Source: Massilia rhizosphaerae (GTDB taxonomy: Bacteria > Pseudomonadota > Gammaproteobacteria > Burkholderiales > Burkholderiaceae_D). Taken from it: a stretch of DNA of 64,000 nt. Position 1 is the stretch's first letter. Each line of letters opens with the position of its first letter. Shown piece by piece: positions 43,559-52,559 of this stretch. The stretch is taken from the NCBI RefSeq assembly GCF_016093545.1, contig NZ_JADKYX010000025.1, positions 1 to 64,000 of the forward strand, written 5' to 3'. A program made the translations under genes and the position numbers. Below the pieces are notes generated by a model. The model did no database searches. It saw nothing but the letters and a program-made list of their open reading frames with translations, and was not told the origin of the DNA.

Positions 43559-43936
43559 ATGTCCGTCCCGCCCTCCCCCGAAGCCGTCGTCCAGCGCCAG
43601 CTCGACGCCTACAACGCCCGCGACCTCGACGCCCTGCTCGCGACCTATGCGCTCGATGCGCGCCAGTATGCATTGCCGGCGACATTGCTGGCCACGGGCC
43701 ACGCGGAGATGCGCCCGCGCTTCGCCGCGCGCTTCCAGGAGCCGGACCTGCACGCGCACCTGCTGCAGCGCGCCGTGATGGGCAACATCGTCATCGACCA
43801 CGAGACGGTCACCCGCAATTTTCCCGAAGGCCGGGGCCAGGTCGACCTCGTCGCGATCTATGAAGTGGTCGACGGCCTGATCCGATCGCAGACGGTACAG
43901 GTGAGCAACCAGCGCCTCGACACGCAAGCGGACTGA
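43559..43936 (+). CDS. NTF2/SnoaL-like protein
   Basis: 125 residues with the start VVQRQLDAYNARDLDALLATYALDA, typical of SnoaL-like/nuclear transport factor 2 folds, and a C-terminal beta sheet (VDLVAIYEVVDGLIRSQTVQV). Such small cone-shaped proteins are enzymes or ligand binders. It has no signal peptide and no clear operon link; it lies 46 bases after the TSUP gene, so co-transcription is possible. Confidence 0.75.
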   Translation: MSVPPSPEAVVQRQLDAYNARDLDALLATYALDARQYALPATLLATGHAEMRPRFAARFQEPDLHAHLLQRAVMGNIVIDHETVTRNFPEGRGQVDLVAIYEVVDGLIRSQTVQVSNQRLDTQAD

Positions 43937-43981
43937 ATTTCCTCAACCGGACACCCTACCCGCACCGGGTAGAATGCAGAC

Positions 43982-44425
43982 ATGGCACGACTGATACTTA
44001 CCTTCCCCGAAGACCAGTACTACTACACGACCCTGCTGACGGTGCGCGTCACCGACATCAATGCGGCGAACCACCTGGGCAACGACTCGATGATCTCGAT
44101 GATCTCCGAGGCCCGGGCCCGCTTCCTGTTCGAATACGGCGTCCCCGAAACGGAGCGCGACGGCACGGGCATCATCGTCACGGACCTCGCGACGACGTAC
44201 CGCGCCGAGGCGCACGCGCGCGACCAGCTGCTGTTCGAAGTGGGCGTCATGGACTTCAACAAGTACGGCGGCGACATCATCTTCCGGGTCACGCGTCCCA
44301 AGGACAAGACCCTCGTCGCGATGGCCAAGCAGGGCTTCGTCTTCTTCAACTACAAGACGAGCCAGGTCGTCGCCATGCCGGACGATTTCCGCACCAAGTT
44401 CGCGCGGGTGAACTGGGTCGACTGA
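43982..44425 (+). CDS. Acyl-CoA thioesterase (hot-dog fold)
   Basis: 147 residues of the 4HBT family: VRVTDINAANHLGNDSMISMISEARARFLFEYG, with the D-x-N-x-A-x-H-L-x-N motif in place of the usual DxxxHxNN, then TDLATTYRAEAHARDQLLFEVGV. It hydrolyses acyl-CoA or related thioesters in the cytoplasm; the substrate is unknown. A short hairpin, CTACCC/GGGTAG (43956-43972), lies just upstream of the start. Confidence 0.8.
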   Translation: MARLILTFPEDQYYYTTLLTVRVTDINAANHLGNDSMISMISEARARFLFEYGVPETERDGTGIIVTDLATTYRAEAHARDQLLFEVGVMDFNKYGGDIIFRVTRPKDKTLVAMAKQGFVFFNYKTSQVVAMPDDFRTKFARVNWVD

Positions 44426-44441
44426 GCGCCCGAAAAAAACT

Positions 44442-44448
44442 GGAACTT
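44442..44448 (+). promoter_or_regulatory. Candidate ECF-type -35 element (GGAACTT)
   Basis: GGAACTT at 44442-44448 matches the GGAAC core used by many extracytoplasmic-function sigma factors. It lies 42 bases before the ECF sigma gene, as expected for a self-activated promoter. A -10 could fall in GGAATATGG near 44463. Low confidence. Confidence 0.3.
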
Positions 44449-44489
44449 TCCGCGCGCGCCGCCGGAATATGGGTTAAACACAACGACCC

Positions 44490-45071
44490 ATGACCACGAC
44501 CCTTCACGACACCGACCTGCTGCGCCGGATGCGCGGCGGTGCGGCCGACGCTTTCACGGCCTTGTACCGGCGCCACCAGGGTCCGCTGTACCGCTTCGCG
44601 CTGCTGCGCTGCGGCTCGGCCGACGTCGCCGCCGACGTGGTGCAGGAAACGTTCATGGGCCTGTTGACGGAACGGTTCCGGTTCGATCCGCTGCGCGGAC
44701 AGCTGCAGCACTTCCTGTTCGGCGTGGCGCGCAACCTGATCCTGAAACACGAAACGGCGCACCAGCGTCACGTCGTGTTGTCCGGCCCGGACGACGATGA
44801 CGGCGACGCCGGGCCGGCGGACGACGCGGCCTGTCCGCTGGGACGCCTGCTGGACAACGAGGCCGCGGAGGAAGTGCGGCGCGCGCTGGCGCTGCTGGCG
44901 CCGCATTACCGCGACGCCGTCATCCTGTACGAGATGCACGAGCTGTCGTACGCCGAGATCGCCGACGTCTGCCAGGTCGACATCGGCACCGTGCGTTCGC
45001 GCCTGTCGCGCGGACGGGCCGCGCTGGCCAAGCGCCTGGCCGGCTGGCGCGCGGCGAGCGACGCGGCATGA
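44490..45071 (+). CDS. ECF-family RNA polymerase sigma factor
   Basis: 193 residues. Region 2 is DAFTALYRRHQGPLYRFALLRCGSADVAADVVQETFMGLL, and region 4 is ALALLAPHYRDAVILYEMHELSYAEIADVCQVDIGTVRSRLSRGRAALAKRL. Regions 1 and 3 are absent, as in sigma-70 group 4. An acidic linker (DDDDGDAGPADD) joins them. The next gene overlaps or follows by 15 bases and encodes a single-span membrane protein, the usual place of an anti-sigma factor. The signal is unknown. Confidence 0.9.
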   Translation: MTTTLHDTDLLRRMRGGAADAFTALYRRHQGPLYRFALLRCGSADVAADVVQETFMGLLTERFRFDPLRGQLQHFLFGVARNLILKHETAHQRHVVLSGPDDDDGDAGPADDAACPLGRLLDNEAAEEVRRALALLAPHYRDAVILYEMHELSYAEIADVCQVDIGTVRSRLSRGRAALAKRLAGWRAASDAA

Positions 45072-45085
45072 CAAGGAGAGCCACC

Positions 45086-45571
45086 ATGGACACCCGAAAA
45101 ACGGACCGCGATCCCCTGTTCGACGCCCTGCGCGCGGAGGTCGGACGGCTGCAGGCCCCGCGCGCCGTCGAGAAGGAATTGCTGCAGGCGTTCGCCCGGC
45201 TGCATGCGCCGCGGCGGCGCTGGTATCACGCCCTGGCCGGCCGCGGCTGGACGCTGGGGTGCGGCGCGGCGGGCCTCGCGGCCGGCGCGCTCGTGCTGGC
45301 GTTCGCGCTGCGCCCGCCCGCCCCGGACGGCGGCCCGCACGCCACGCGCGTCGCGCTCGACGACCAGGGCGTGTTCATCGCGCTGGACTCGGCCGAGCGC
45401 ATCGCCGCGGAACCCGCGCCGCGCGTGGTCGCCGCCGACGTGCCGCGCACGAGCCTGGCCGCGCTGGGCGTGCCGCTGACGCCGGAAAACGCGGGCGAAT
45501 CCGTGCGCGCCGAGATGCTCGTCGGGGCCGACGGGCAGCCGCTGGCCGTGCGCCTCTCCGCCATCCAATGA
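45086..45571 (+). CDS. Single-pass membrane protein, possible anti-sigma factor
   Basis: 161 residues. A cytoplasmic N-terminus of about 50 residues (DPLFDALRAEVGRLQAPRAVEKELLQAFARL) is followed by one membrane helix (about 57-77, LGCGAAGLAAGALVLAFAL) and a periplasmic tail. This topology suits an anti-sigma factor for the preceding ECF sigma. The zinc-binding HxxxCxxC motif of ZAS anti-sigma proteins is missing. ATG 45086 has AAGGAG at the right spacing; an in-frame ATG at 45068 overlaps the sigma-gene stop. The role is inferred from position only. Confidence 0.65.
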   Translation: MDTRKTDRDPLFDALRAEVGRLQAPRAVEKELLQAFARLHAPRRRWYHALAGRGWTLGCGAAGLAAGALVLAFALRPPAPDGGPHATRVALDDQGVFIALDSAERIAAEPAPRVVAADVPRTSLAALGVPLTPENAGESVRAEMLVGADGQPLAVRLSAIQ

Positions 45572-45592
45572 TTTGACCGACAAGAGGATGCC

Positions 45593-46564
45593 ATGACAAC
45601 CAAGACACCGATGCTTGCCCTGCTGCTGTGCGCCGTCGCCGCGCCGGTCCTGGCCGACGACACGGCCACCCAGCCGGCCAAGGGCGAGCTCGTACTGCAC
45701 CGGGACGGCAGCACGACGATGCGCGCCGATTCGATCACGGTCGCCCCCGACGGCACCCTCGCCGCCTGGATGCGTCCCGTCAAGAATGCCCCCTATAGCG
45801 CGCAAGTCGTCCGCGAACACGCGCAAACCCTGGCCGACGGCAACCAGATCGACGTCCGCCGCGGCCCGATGGCCTATTACCGCGACAGCGCGGGGCGCAC
45901 GCGCCAGGAATTCGTGGACGGCAAGGGCGAGCTGCGCGCGGTGCGGATCGACGACCCGGCCGCCGGCGTGTCCTGGACGCTCAAGCCGCAGGAGCGCGTC
46001 GCCATCAAGCTCGACCGGCACCATCTCGTCCATGACATGCGCAAGGACGGCCCCCTGCCGTCGATCGAGCGCCACACGGCGCCGGACGGCCAGCAGGAAG
46101 TCATCGTCAAGCGCGTCGTGCGCGCGGACGCCGCCGCCCGCCGGCATGTCGAGCAGGACGTCCGCATCCAGCTGTCGAAAACGATGGCGGCGCACGGCAT
46201 CGCGTCCCTCGCCAGCGCCTTCGACGACGCCAAGTGGTCATCGAAGGCCGTGACGAAGGACCTGGGCACGCGCGACTTCGGCGGGATCAAGGCCGAGGGC
46301 AGGATGCGCAGCTACGAGATCCCTGCCGGCGCGATCGGCAACCGCAATCCGATCGTCGTGTCGGACGAGACGTGGACGGCGCCCGACCTGCAGGTGACCG
46401 TCTACACGAAACACAGCGATCCGCGCAGCGGCGACGTCGTGTTCCGCCTCGAAAACGTCAAGCGGGAGGAACCGGCCGCCGCCCTGTTCACCGTACCGGC
46501 CGATTACACGGTGCGCGAAGCGGGGGCCCGCTGGCGCGACTGGACGTCCGGGGCCGTCAAATGA
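45593..46564 (+). CDS. Hypothetical secreted protein of the ECF sigma locus
   Basis: 323 residues with a signal peptide (MTTKTPMLALLLCAVAAPVLA). The mature part is beta-rich, with GPMAYYRDSAGRTRQEFVDGKGELRAVRIDDPAAGVSWTLKP in the middle and SDETWTAPDLQVTVYTKHSDPRSGDVVFRLENVKREEPAAALFTVPADYTV at the end. The last block is often seen at the C-terminus of uncharacterised periplasmic proteins beside ECF sigma genes. No cysteines, no known catalytic motif. It follows the membrane protein by 21 bases and is probably co-transcribed. Confidence 0.7.
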   Translation: MTTKTPMLALLLCAVAAPVLADDTATQPAKGELVLHRDGSTTMRADSITVAPDGTLAAWMRPVKNAPYSAQVVREHAQTLADGNQIDVRRGPMAYYRDSAGRTRQEFVDGKGELRAVRIDDPAAGVSWTLKPQERVAIKLDRHHLVHDMRKDGPLPSIERHTAPDGQQEVIVKRVVRADAAARRHVEQDVRIQLSKTMAAHGIASLASAFDDAKWSSKAVTKDLGTRDFGGIKAEGRMRSYEIPAGAIGNRNPIVVSDETWTAPDLQVTVYTKHSDPRSGDVVFRLENVKREEPAAALFTVPADYTVREAGARWRDWTSGAVK

Positions 46565-46570
46565 ATACCG

Positions 46571-47068
46571 TCAGCGCCGGCGCTTCTTGATCGGCGCAAT
46601 GGTTTTTTCGAACCAGTTGTCGATCATCTGCTTCTCGTAGCGCAGCGGCTCCGTATCGAAGTAGTGATTGAACGACTGCTGGTAATTCATGTCCTGCAGC
46701 TGCGCCTGGCCGCTCTTGACCACCGCGCCGTCCTGCACGACCGCGTAATTCAACTCCATGCGCGGCCAGTCCGCGCGTCCGCTCAGGATGCGCAGGTCGC
46801 GGCCCAGCCGGATGCTCGGGACGAGGTGGCCGGCCGGGTCGAAATCCGTGATCTCGATGCGCAGGTCCTGGCCCGGCGGCAGGTTCTGGCCCAGCTTCTT
46901 GAAGTGGTCGGTGATCTGGTCCAGCATCTCCTTGCGCTCCCACGTCGGGAACGGCAAGTCATGGAAATTCTCGGGGTGCACCCACGTGACGTCGACTGCG
47001 GCCGATACCCTGCCCGCGGCCAGCGCCAGCAGGCCCGCCAGGGCCATCGTCTTCATGAACGATTTCAT
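46571..47068 (-). CDS. DUF3016 family secreted protein
   Basis: 165 residues. A signal peptide (MKSFMKTMALAGLLALAAGRVSA) is followed by VDVTWVHPENFHDL, ILSGRADWPRMELNYAVVQDGAVVKSG and SFNHYFDTEPLRYEKQMIDNWFEK, which define DUF3016. The function is unknown; members are periplasmic. It converges on the ECF-locus genes and is preceded by a ~180-base gap shared with the DNA glycosylase gene. Confidence 0.85.
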   Translation of the reverse strand: MKSFMKTMALAGLLALAAGRVSAAVDVTWVHPENFHDLPFPTWERKEMLDQITDHFKKLGQNLPPGQDLRIEITDFDPAGHLVPSIRLGRDLRILSGRADWPRMELNYAVVQDGAVVKSGQAQLQDMNYQQSFNHYFDTEPLRYEKQMIDNWFEKTIAPIKKRRR

Positions 47069-47247
47069 GATCTTCTTCCTTTCTTTCTCCGAACGACTAC
47101 CGTTAATACCTGATTCTTATACGCCGGTTTCCGTGCCGGGTCCGTTATTGAATCGTCTTAGTTTGTATCCAAATGTTAGTCCCCGCACAGGTATAACGAG
47201 CTCTTGCCCGGCACAATCCCAAACGGGACAACACGCAAGGGTGCATC

Positions 47248-47997
47248 ATGCCGGAAGGCCCGTCATTGGTCATCTTGAAAGAGCAGACGGCCCGCTTCGT
47301 CGGCCAGGAGATCGTGCGCGCCGAGGGCAATACCTGGGCCATCGACACGGCGCGCCTCGTCGGCCAGCCGGTGGTCTCCCTGCGCACCTGGGGCAAGCAT
47401 TTCCTGATCCAGGTGCCGACGATGGTCGTGCGCATCCACTTCCTCCTGTTCGGCACCTACCGCGTGGACGAGCGCCGCGACAAGCCGCCGCGCCTGTCGC
47501 TCGGTTTCGCGGACGGCGGCGAACTCAATTTCTATGCCTGCTCCGTGAAGGAAATCGACATCGACATCGACGCCTGCTACGACTGGGCCGCGGACGTCAT
47601 GTCGGATGCATGGGACCCGGCTTTGGCGCGCAAGAAACTCCGCGCAGAGGCCAAGAAAAACGCGGACGCGCTCGTGTGCGACGCCCTGCTCGACCAGGAC
47701 ATCTTTGCCGGCGTCGGCAACATCATCAAGAACGAGGTGCTGTTCCGCATCCGCGTGGATCCGCGGTCGACCGTGGGGGCGCTGCCGCCGGCCAAGCTGC
47801 GCGCCCTCGTGCAGGAAGCGCGCCAGTACAGCTTCGACTTCCTCGAATGGAAGAAAGCCTTCGTCCTCAAGAAGCACTGGCTGGCCCACAATCAGAAAAC
47901 GTGTCCCCGCTGCCATATCCCGTTCCACAAGGCGCACCTGGGCCGGACGAATCGGCGCAGCTTCTGGTGCGAGCGCTGCCAGAAGCGTTACGGTTGA
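47248..47997 (+). CDS. Fpg/Nei-family DNA glycosylase (endonuclease VIII-like)
   Basis: 249 residues. The N-terminal catalytic Pro2-Glu3 (MPEGPSLVILKE) is present, with a conserved Lys in WGKHFLIQ, the helix-two-turn-helix GVGNIIKNEVLFRIRVDP, and a C-terminal zinc finger, CPRCHIPFHKAHLGRTNRRS then FWCERCQ. The enzyme excises oxidised bases and cleaves the abasic site. The PEGPSLVILKE start is nearer to Nei than to MutM. The gene is monocistronic. Confidence 0.88.
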   Translation: MPEGPSLVILKEQTARFVGQEIVRAEGNTWAIDTARLVGQPVVSLRTWGKHFLIQVPTMVVRIHFLLFGTYRVDERRDKPPRLSLGFADGGELNFYACSVKEIDIDIDACYDWAADVMSDAWDPALARKKLRAEAKKNADALVCDALLDQDIFAGVGNIIKNEVLFRIRVDPRSTVGALPPAKLRALVQEARQYSFDFLEWKKAFVLKKHWLAHNQKTCPRCHIPFHKAHLGRTNRRSFWCERCQKRYG

Positions 47998-48186
47998 ACG
48001 GCATGACAAGACGGCATAAATGGCAGGGAAGCAATCCGTTGCGACATTGTGACTTATTGCACTGCGTCATTAATATTTCTTGTTGTTAATGATCACTGCT
48101 CATACTACAATCATTTCAGACTGGTGATGCTCCACCGCAATGCCGTTGTTCATCGACCTGAAACGTTCACGAAATTGGATCGTCAA

Positions 48187-49692
48187 ATGTCCTTCCTGTC
48201 CTCAGCCGCGCCGAAGCTTGCTCCATGGAAAGTACTGCTCGTCGACGACGAACCGGACATCCATGACATCACCAAGCTGACGCTGTCGCGTTTCCGCCTG
48301 GACGGCCGCAGCCTCTCGTTCCTGCACGCGTACAGCGGCGCCGAGGCCAAGGACATCCTCGCGCGCGAACACGACATCGCGCTGGTGTTCCTCGACGTGG
48401 TCATGGAGCGCGAGGACAGCGGCCTGGAAGTGGCGCGCTGGATGCGCCAGGAGCTGGACAACCAGTTCACCCGCATCGTGCTGCGCACCGGCCAGCCCGG
48501 CCAGGCGCCCGAGGAACGCGTAATCGTCGACTACGACATCAACGACTACAAGGAAAAGACGGAGCTCGACCGCACCAAGCTGTTCACGACGACGTTCGCC
48601 GCCCTGCGCGCCTACCGCGACATCATGAAGGTCGAGGACGCCCGCCGCGTCCAGCAGAATTACCGCGAAGGCCTGGAGCGCGTGATCTCGGCCTCGTCGC
48701 ACCTGTTCAAGCAGCGCAACCTGAAGGATTTCGCCAGCGGCCTGCTGCAGCAGGTCGTCGCCCTGCTGCGCCTGGAGCAGAGCATGCTGCTGCGCGTGGC
48801 CGGCGCCAGCGTGATCGCGGGCGAGAGCGAGTACGAGGTGCTGGCGCGCATCGGCGACGTCGGCGACGAAGACATCGGTCCGGAACTGATCGCCCAGCTG
48901 GACGAGGCGCGCCACAACCGCATCTCCAAGCTGCATGGCGACACGTATGTCGGCTATTTCCCCAACAACAGCGGCAAGGCGTCGCTGCTCGTGCTCAAGG
49001 GCGTGGAAGAGATTTCCGAGATCGATGTGCAATTGCTCGACGTGTTCTGCTCGGGCGTCGCCATCGCCTTCGACAACATCCTGCTGAACCAGGAAATCAC
49101 CGACACCCAGGCCGAGCTGATCCTGCGCCTCGGCGACGTCGTCGAATCGCGCTCGAACGAGGCCGGCAACCACGTGCGCCGCATGGCCCAGGTGTGCCAC
49201 CTGCTGGCGCTGGAATCCGGCATGCCGGACGACGAGACGGCCGTGCTGATGCATGCCGCGCCGATGCACGACGTGGGCAAGATCGCGACGCCGGATGCCG
49301 TGCTGCTGAAACCGGGCCGCCTCACGCCCGAGGAATGGGACATCATGAAGCTGCACCCGACCATCGGCCTGCAGATCCTGGACGGCTCGCAGCGCCCGAT
49401 CCTGAAGGCGGCCGCCGTGATCGCCCACCAGCACCACGAGAAGTGGGACGGCAGCGGCTATCCGCAAGGCCTCAAGGGCGAGGACATCCACCCGTATGCG
49501 CGCATCGTGGCCGTGGCCGACGTGTTCGACGCCCTCACCCACGAGCGCGTCTACAAGAAGGCGTGGCCCATCGACCAGGTGCGCGACTACCTGCACGAAG
49601 TGGCGGGCCAGCACCTCGATCCGCATTACGTCGACATCCTCATCCGCAACATCGACAAGGCCGCCGAGATCAACGAGCGCTGGCCGGACTGA
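48187..49692 (+). CDS. Response regulator with DUF3369 and HD-GYP domains
   Basis: 501 residues. A receiver domain (about 12-140, phospho-acceptor about Asp70 in VFLDVVMEREDSG) is followed by DUF3369 (about 165-325, GAF-like) and an HD-GYP phosphodiesterase domain (about 335-495). The latter has HDVGKIATPDAVLLKPGRL (His361-Asp362) and HHEKWDGSGYPQGLKG, all metal and substrate residues present. It should hydrolyse cyclic di-GMP in response to phosphorylation. The hybrid kinase gene 99 bases downstream in the same direction is a likely partner. Confidence 0.92.
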   Translation: MSFLSSAAPKLAPWKVLLVDDEPDIHDITKLTLSRFRLDGRSLSFLHAYSGAEAKDILAREHDIALVFLDVVMEREDSGLEVARWMRQELDNQFTRIVLRTGQPGQAPEERVIVDYDINDYKEKTELDRTKLFTTTFAALRAYRDIMKVEDARRVQQNYREGLERVISASSHLFKQRNLKDFASGLLQQVVALLRLEQSMLLRVAGASVIAGESEYEVLARIGDVGDEDIGPELIAQLDEARHNRISKLHGDTYVGYFPNNSGKASLLVLKGVEEISEIDVQLLDVFCSGVAIAFDNILLNQEITDTQAELILRLGDVVESRSNEAGNHVRRMAQVCHLLALESGMPDDETAVLMHAAPMHDVGKIATPDAVLLKPGRLTPEEWDIMKLHPTIGLQILDGSQRPILKAAAVIAHQHHEKWDGSGYPQGLKGEDIHPYARIVAVADVFDALTHERVYKKAWPIDQVRDYLHEVAGQHLDPHYVDILIRNIDKAAEINERWPD

Positions 49693-49791
49693 CGCATTGG
49701 CATCTCCTTTCCCGCAGGCCGGGACAAGCTAAGCATTGTCGGGTAGTATGCAGAGCTCCGAGGCAACATCATCCCGACCGCCACCCGGCCC

Positions 49792-51996
49792 ATGCGTATC
49801 CGAACCCGACTGCTGATCCTGATCCTCGTGATCCTGGTGCCCGCCTTTGTCGCGGCGATACTGGCCGTCTGGTATGTCTACCAGGAAGAACGGGTGGCCC
49901 AGGAAACGAGCGTCAAGGAAGCCGTGCGCGCCTTCTCCCTGGTGGTCGACAACGAACTGGAAACGAAGGAAGGCATCCTGCGCGCGCTGGCGAATTCCCC
50001 CGCGCTGGCCAGGGGCGACTTCGACAACTTTTATCGCCACGCCAGCTCGCTCGCGCCGGGCGACGAGACGGGCATCATCCTGATCGGCCTGGACGGCCGC
50101 CAACTGCTCAACACGCGGGCCCCGCTGGGCGCGCCGCTGCCGTTCCGGCGCGCGTCGAACATCGACCTGCTGATGAAGCGGACCGGCGCCGACCGCACGC
50201 TCGTGTCCGACCTGTTCGTGTCGGCCATCCTGCACCGCCACGACTTCGCCATCCAGGTGCCGGTGCGCGTGGACGGCGCCATCCGTTATTACCTGTCCAT
50301 GGGCATCAATGCGGCCACCCTGCAGAACGTGCTGCGGGAACAGCGCTTCCCCGCCGAGTGGCAGGCCACCATCCTCGACCGCAACGGCAAGGTCGTCGCG
50401 CGCTCGCTCGACGCCGACCACTACCGCGGACATTCGGTCAGCAACCTGGCGCTATCCCTGTTCGCCGCGCACCGCGAGGGCGTGTTCACGAGCAGGAACC
50501 TGGCCGGCATCCCCGTGCAGGCCTTCTACAGCACCGTGCCGGCGTCGGACTGGAAAGTCCTCATCAGCATTCCCACGGCCGACCTGCGCCGCGTGCCGCT
50601 GCATGCGGCGATGTTCCTGGCCACCATCATGGCCGTGCTGCTCGTGCTGGCCTCGGTGGCCGCGCGCTGGTTCGCGCGCCGCGCCGCCGTCCCGATCGAA
50701 TACCTGGGCCGCAGCGCGGAAGACCTGGGCGCCGGCCGCGAGGTGCACTACCAGCCCCAGGGCGTGATCGAGATCGACGCGGTGGCGCAGCGCATGGCCG
50801 AGGCCAGCCGCCAGATCCTGGCGGCCCAGGGCGAACTGGAGCAACGCGTGACCGCGGCCGTCGCCGCCAGCGAGCGCGCCCAGACCGCCCTCGTGCGCGG
50901 CCAGAAACTGGAAGCCCTCGGCCGCCTCACGGGCGGCATCGCCCACGAATTCAACAACCTCCTGCAGACGCTGACGACCGCGCTGCAGCTGGCCTCCCTG
51001 ACGGCGAACCAGCCCAAGGTGCTGAGCCTGGTGGACACCTGCAAGCGCACCGTGAACCGCGCCACCGCGCTCACGACGCGCCTCGGCTCGTTCGGCCGCG
51101 TGCAGGACGCGCGCCTGCTCACGGTCGACCCGGGCGAGCAGGTGCGCGGCTCCGTGCAACTGCTGCGCGGCGTGCTGCTCCAGGGCACGCGCATGGAGGT
51201 GCAGTGCGCGGACGACGTGTGGCCCGTGACCATCGACCCGGTGCAGTTCGACCTGGCGCTGCTGAATCTCGCCATCAATGCGCGCGACGCCATGCCGGAC
51301 GGCGGCCGCCTCCTCATCGAGGCGCGCAACTGCACCCTCGAGGCGACGATGGAACGCACGGGCGGCGACTACGTGCGCGTGAGCGTGGCCGACACCGGCA
51401 CGGGCATGCCGCCCGAGGTGCAGGCGCGCGCGCTCGACCCGTTCTTCACGACGAAACCGCCGGGCCAGGGCTCCGGCCTCGGGCTGCCCCAGGCCTACGC
51501 CTTCGCCACCCAGTCGCGCGGGTGGCTGACCTTGTCGAGCACGGTCGGTGCGGGCACCGTCATCGACATCTATCTGCCGCGTTCGCGCCAACCGCTGTCG
51601 GCCGTGGCGGCACGCGCCGACGCCGAGGGCCCCGGCCGCGGCAGCGGACGCGTCCTGTTCGTCGAGGACGACCCGCTCGTGCGCGAAGCCGTCGTGCGCG
51701 GCCTGGAAGACTGCGGCTTCGACGTGATGGTGGCGGCGGACGGCGACAAGGCCCTCGCCATGCTCGACGCCGGCCTCGATGCCGACGTCGTGTTTTCCGA
51801 CATCGTCATGCCCGGCAAGGTGAGCGGCATCGACCTGGCCGGCATCCTGCGCGAGCGCCGCCCCGGCCTGCCGGTGGTGCTCGCCACCGGCTACACCGAG
51901 CAGCGCGCCGTCATCCCGGGCGTGCAGGTGCTGGCCAAGCCCTACGAGATCGACCAGCTGGTCGAGCTGCTCTCCAACCTGTCCGGCAACCGCTGA
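49792..51996 (+). CDS. Hybrid sensor histidine kinase with double-Cache sensor
   Basis: 734 residues. Membrane helices at about 7-28 and 278-298 enclose a periplasmic dCache-like sensor. A coiled-coil linker leads to HisKA with about His385 (LTGGIAHEFNNLLQTL), HATPase_c (NLAINARDAMPDGG; GSGLGLPQA) and a C-terminal receiver domain (about Asp670 in VFSDIVMPGK). The GGIAHEFNNLLQ motif places it with HWE-unlike, NtrB/blue-light-type kinases with attached receivers. It follows the HD-GYP response regulator and may feed it. Confidence 0.9.
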   Translation: MRIRTRLLILILVILVPAFVAAILAVWYVYQEERVAQETSVKEAVRAFSLVVDNELETKEGILRALANSPALARGDFDNFYRHASSLAPGDETGIILIGLDGRQLLNTRAPLGAPLPFRRASNIDLLMKRTGADRTLVSDLFVSAILHRHDFAIQVPVRVDGAIRYYLSMGINAATLQNVLREQRFPAEWQATILDRNGKVVARSLDADHYRGHSVSNLALSLFAAHREGVFTSRNLAGIPVQAFYSTVPASDWKVLISIPTADLRRVPLHAAMFLATIMAVLLVLASVAARWFARRAAVPIEYLGRSAEDLGAGREVHYQPQGVIEIDAVAQRMAEASRQILAAQGELEQRVTAAVAASERAQTALVRGQKLEALGRLTGGIAHEFNNLLQTLTTALQLASLTANQPKVLSLVDTCKRTVNRATALTTRLGSFGRVQDARLLTVDPGEQVRGSVQLLRGVLLQGTRMEVQCADDVWPVTIDPVQFDLALLNLAINARDAMPDGGRLLIEARNCTLEATMERTGGDYVRVSVADTGTGMPPEVQARALDPFFTTKPPGQGSGLGLPQAYAFATQSRGWLTLSSTVGAGTVIDIYLPRSRQPLSAVAARADAEGPGRGSGRVLFVEDDPLVREAVVRGLEDCGFDVMVAADGDKALAMLDAGLDADVVFSDIVMPGKVSGIDLAGILRERRPGLPVVLATGYTEQRAVIPGVQVLAKPYEIDQLVELLSNLSGNR

Positions 51997-52005
51997 AGCA
52001 AGCCC

Positions 52006-52338
52006 TTACAGCGTCAGCGTGACCAGTTCGCCCGCGACCGCGACCGTGCACAGGGTGGCATTGAGCTGCCCGCCCGACGGCGTGCTGCAGTCGGCGCTGA
52101 CCCGCTTGCCCTGCCATGTGCCGCCGAATTTGCCGTCGCCGTGCAGCAGCGAAATCTGATCGTCGATGACCTTGTCGCCGTTGACGAAGATCCGGACATC
52201 CGAGCTGTCGACCAATTCGCCGTGGATGGCGACCTTGCCGTCCCGGCTCGTGTAGTGACTCCCGGTTACCGGCACGAATGCGGCGCAGCCGGACAGTGTG
52301 ACGCCCAGAACAGCCCCGATCATGAATTTTGTTGACAT
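52006..52338 (-). CDS. Small lipoprotein
   Basis: 110 residues. The signal peptide MSTKFMIGAVLGVTLSGCAAF has the lipobox LSGC (Cys about 18). The mature part is a small beta domain (GKVAIHGELVDSSDVRIFVNGDKVIDDQISLLHGDGKFGG) with two further cysteines (ADCST, TLCTV) that may form a disulfide. I know no function. A second ATG at 52323 could also start it. Its upstream gap (52339-52559) is A+T-rich. Confidence 0.7.
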   Translation of the reverse strand: MSTKFMIGAVLGVTLSGCAAFVPVTGSHYTSRDGKVAIHGELVDSSDVRIFVNGDKVIDDQISLLHGDGKFGGTWQGKRVSADCSTPSGGQLNATLCTVAVAGELVTLTL

Positions 52339-52559
52339 CTTTGTGTATTTTCCGCTTATTTGCACGGTTATTCCCTAGAACAGAGAATAATACGCGTATT
52401 TATACGGAACGCACTATTCAAATATCGCAACACTCGTTATTTTTTTGTAATGTAAATTTCGGTCAGAATATGCATTTTTCATTTTCCACACGGAAACTTC
52501 TGGTTGCAGCCGTGGATGGGCGCCAGGCGTAGAATGAACCCATCATGGAGGACGTGAAC

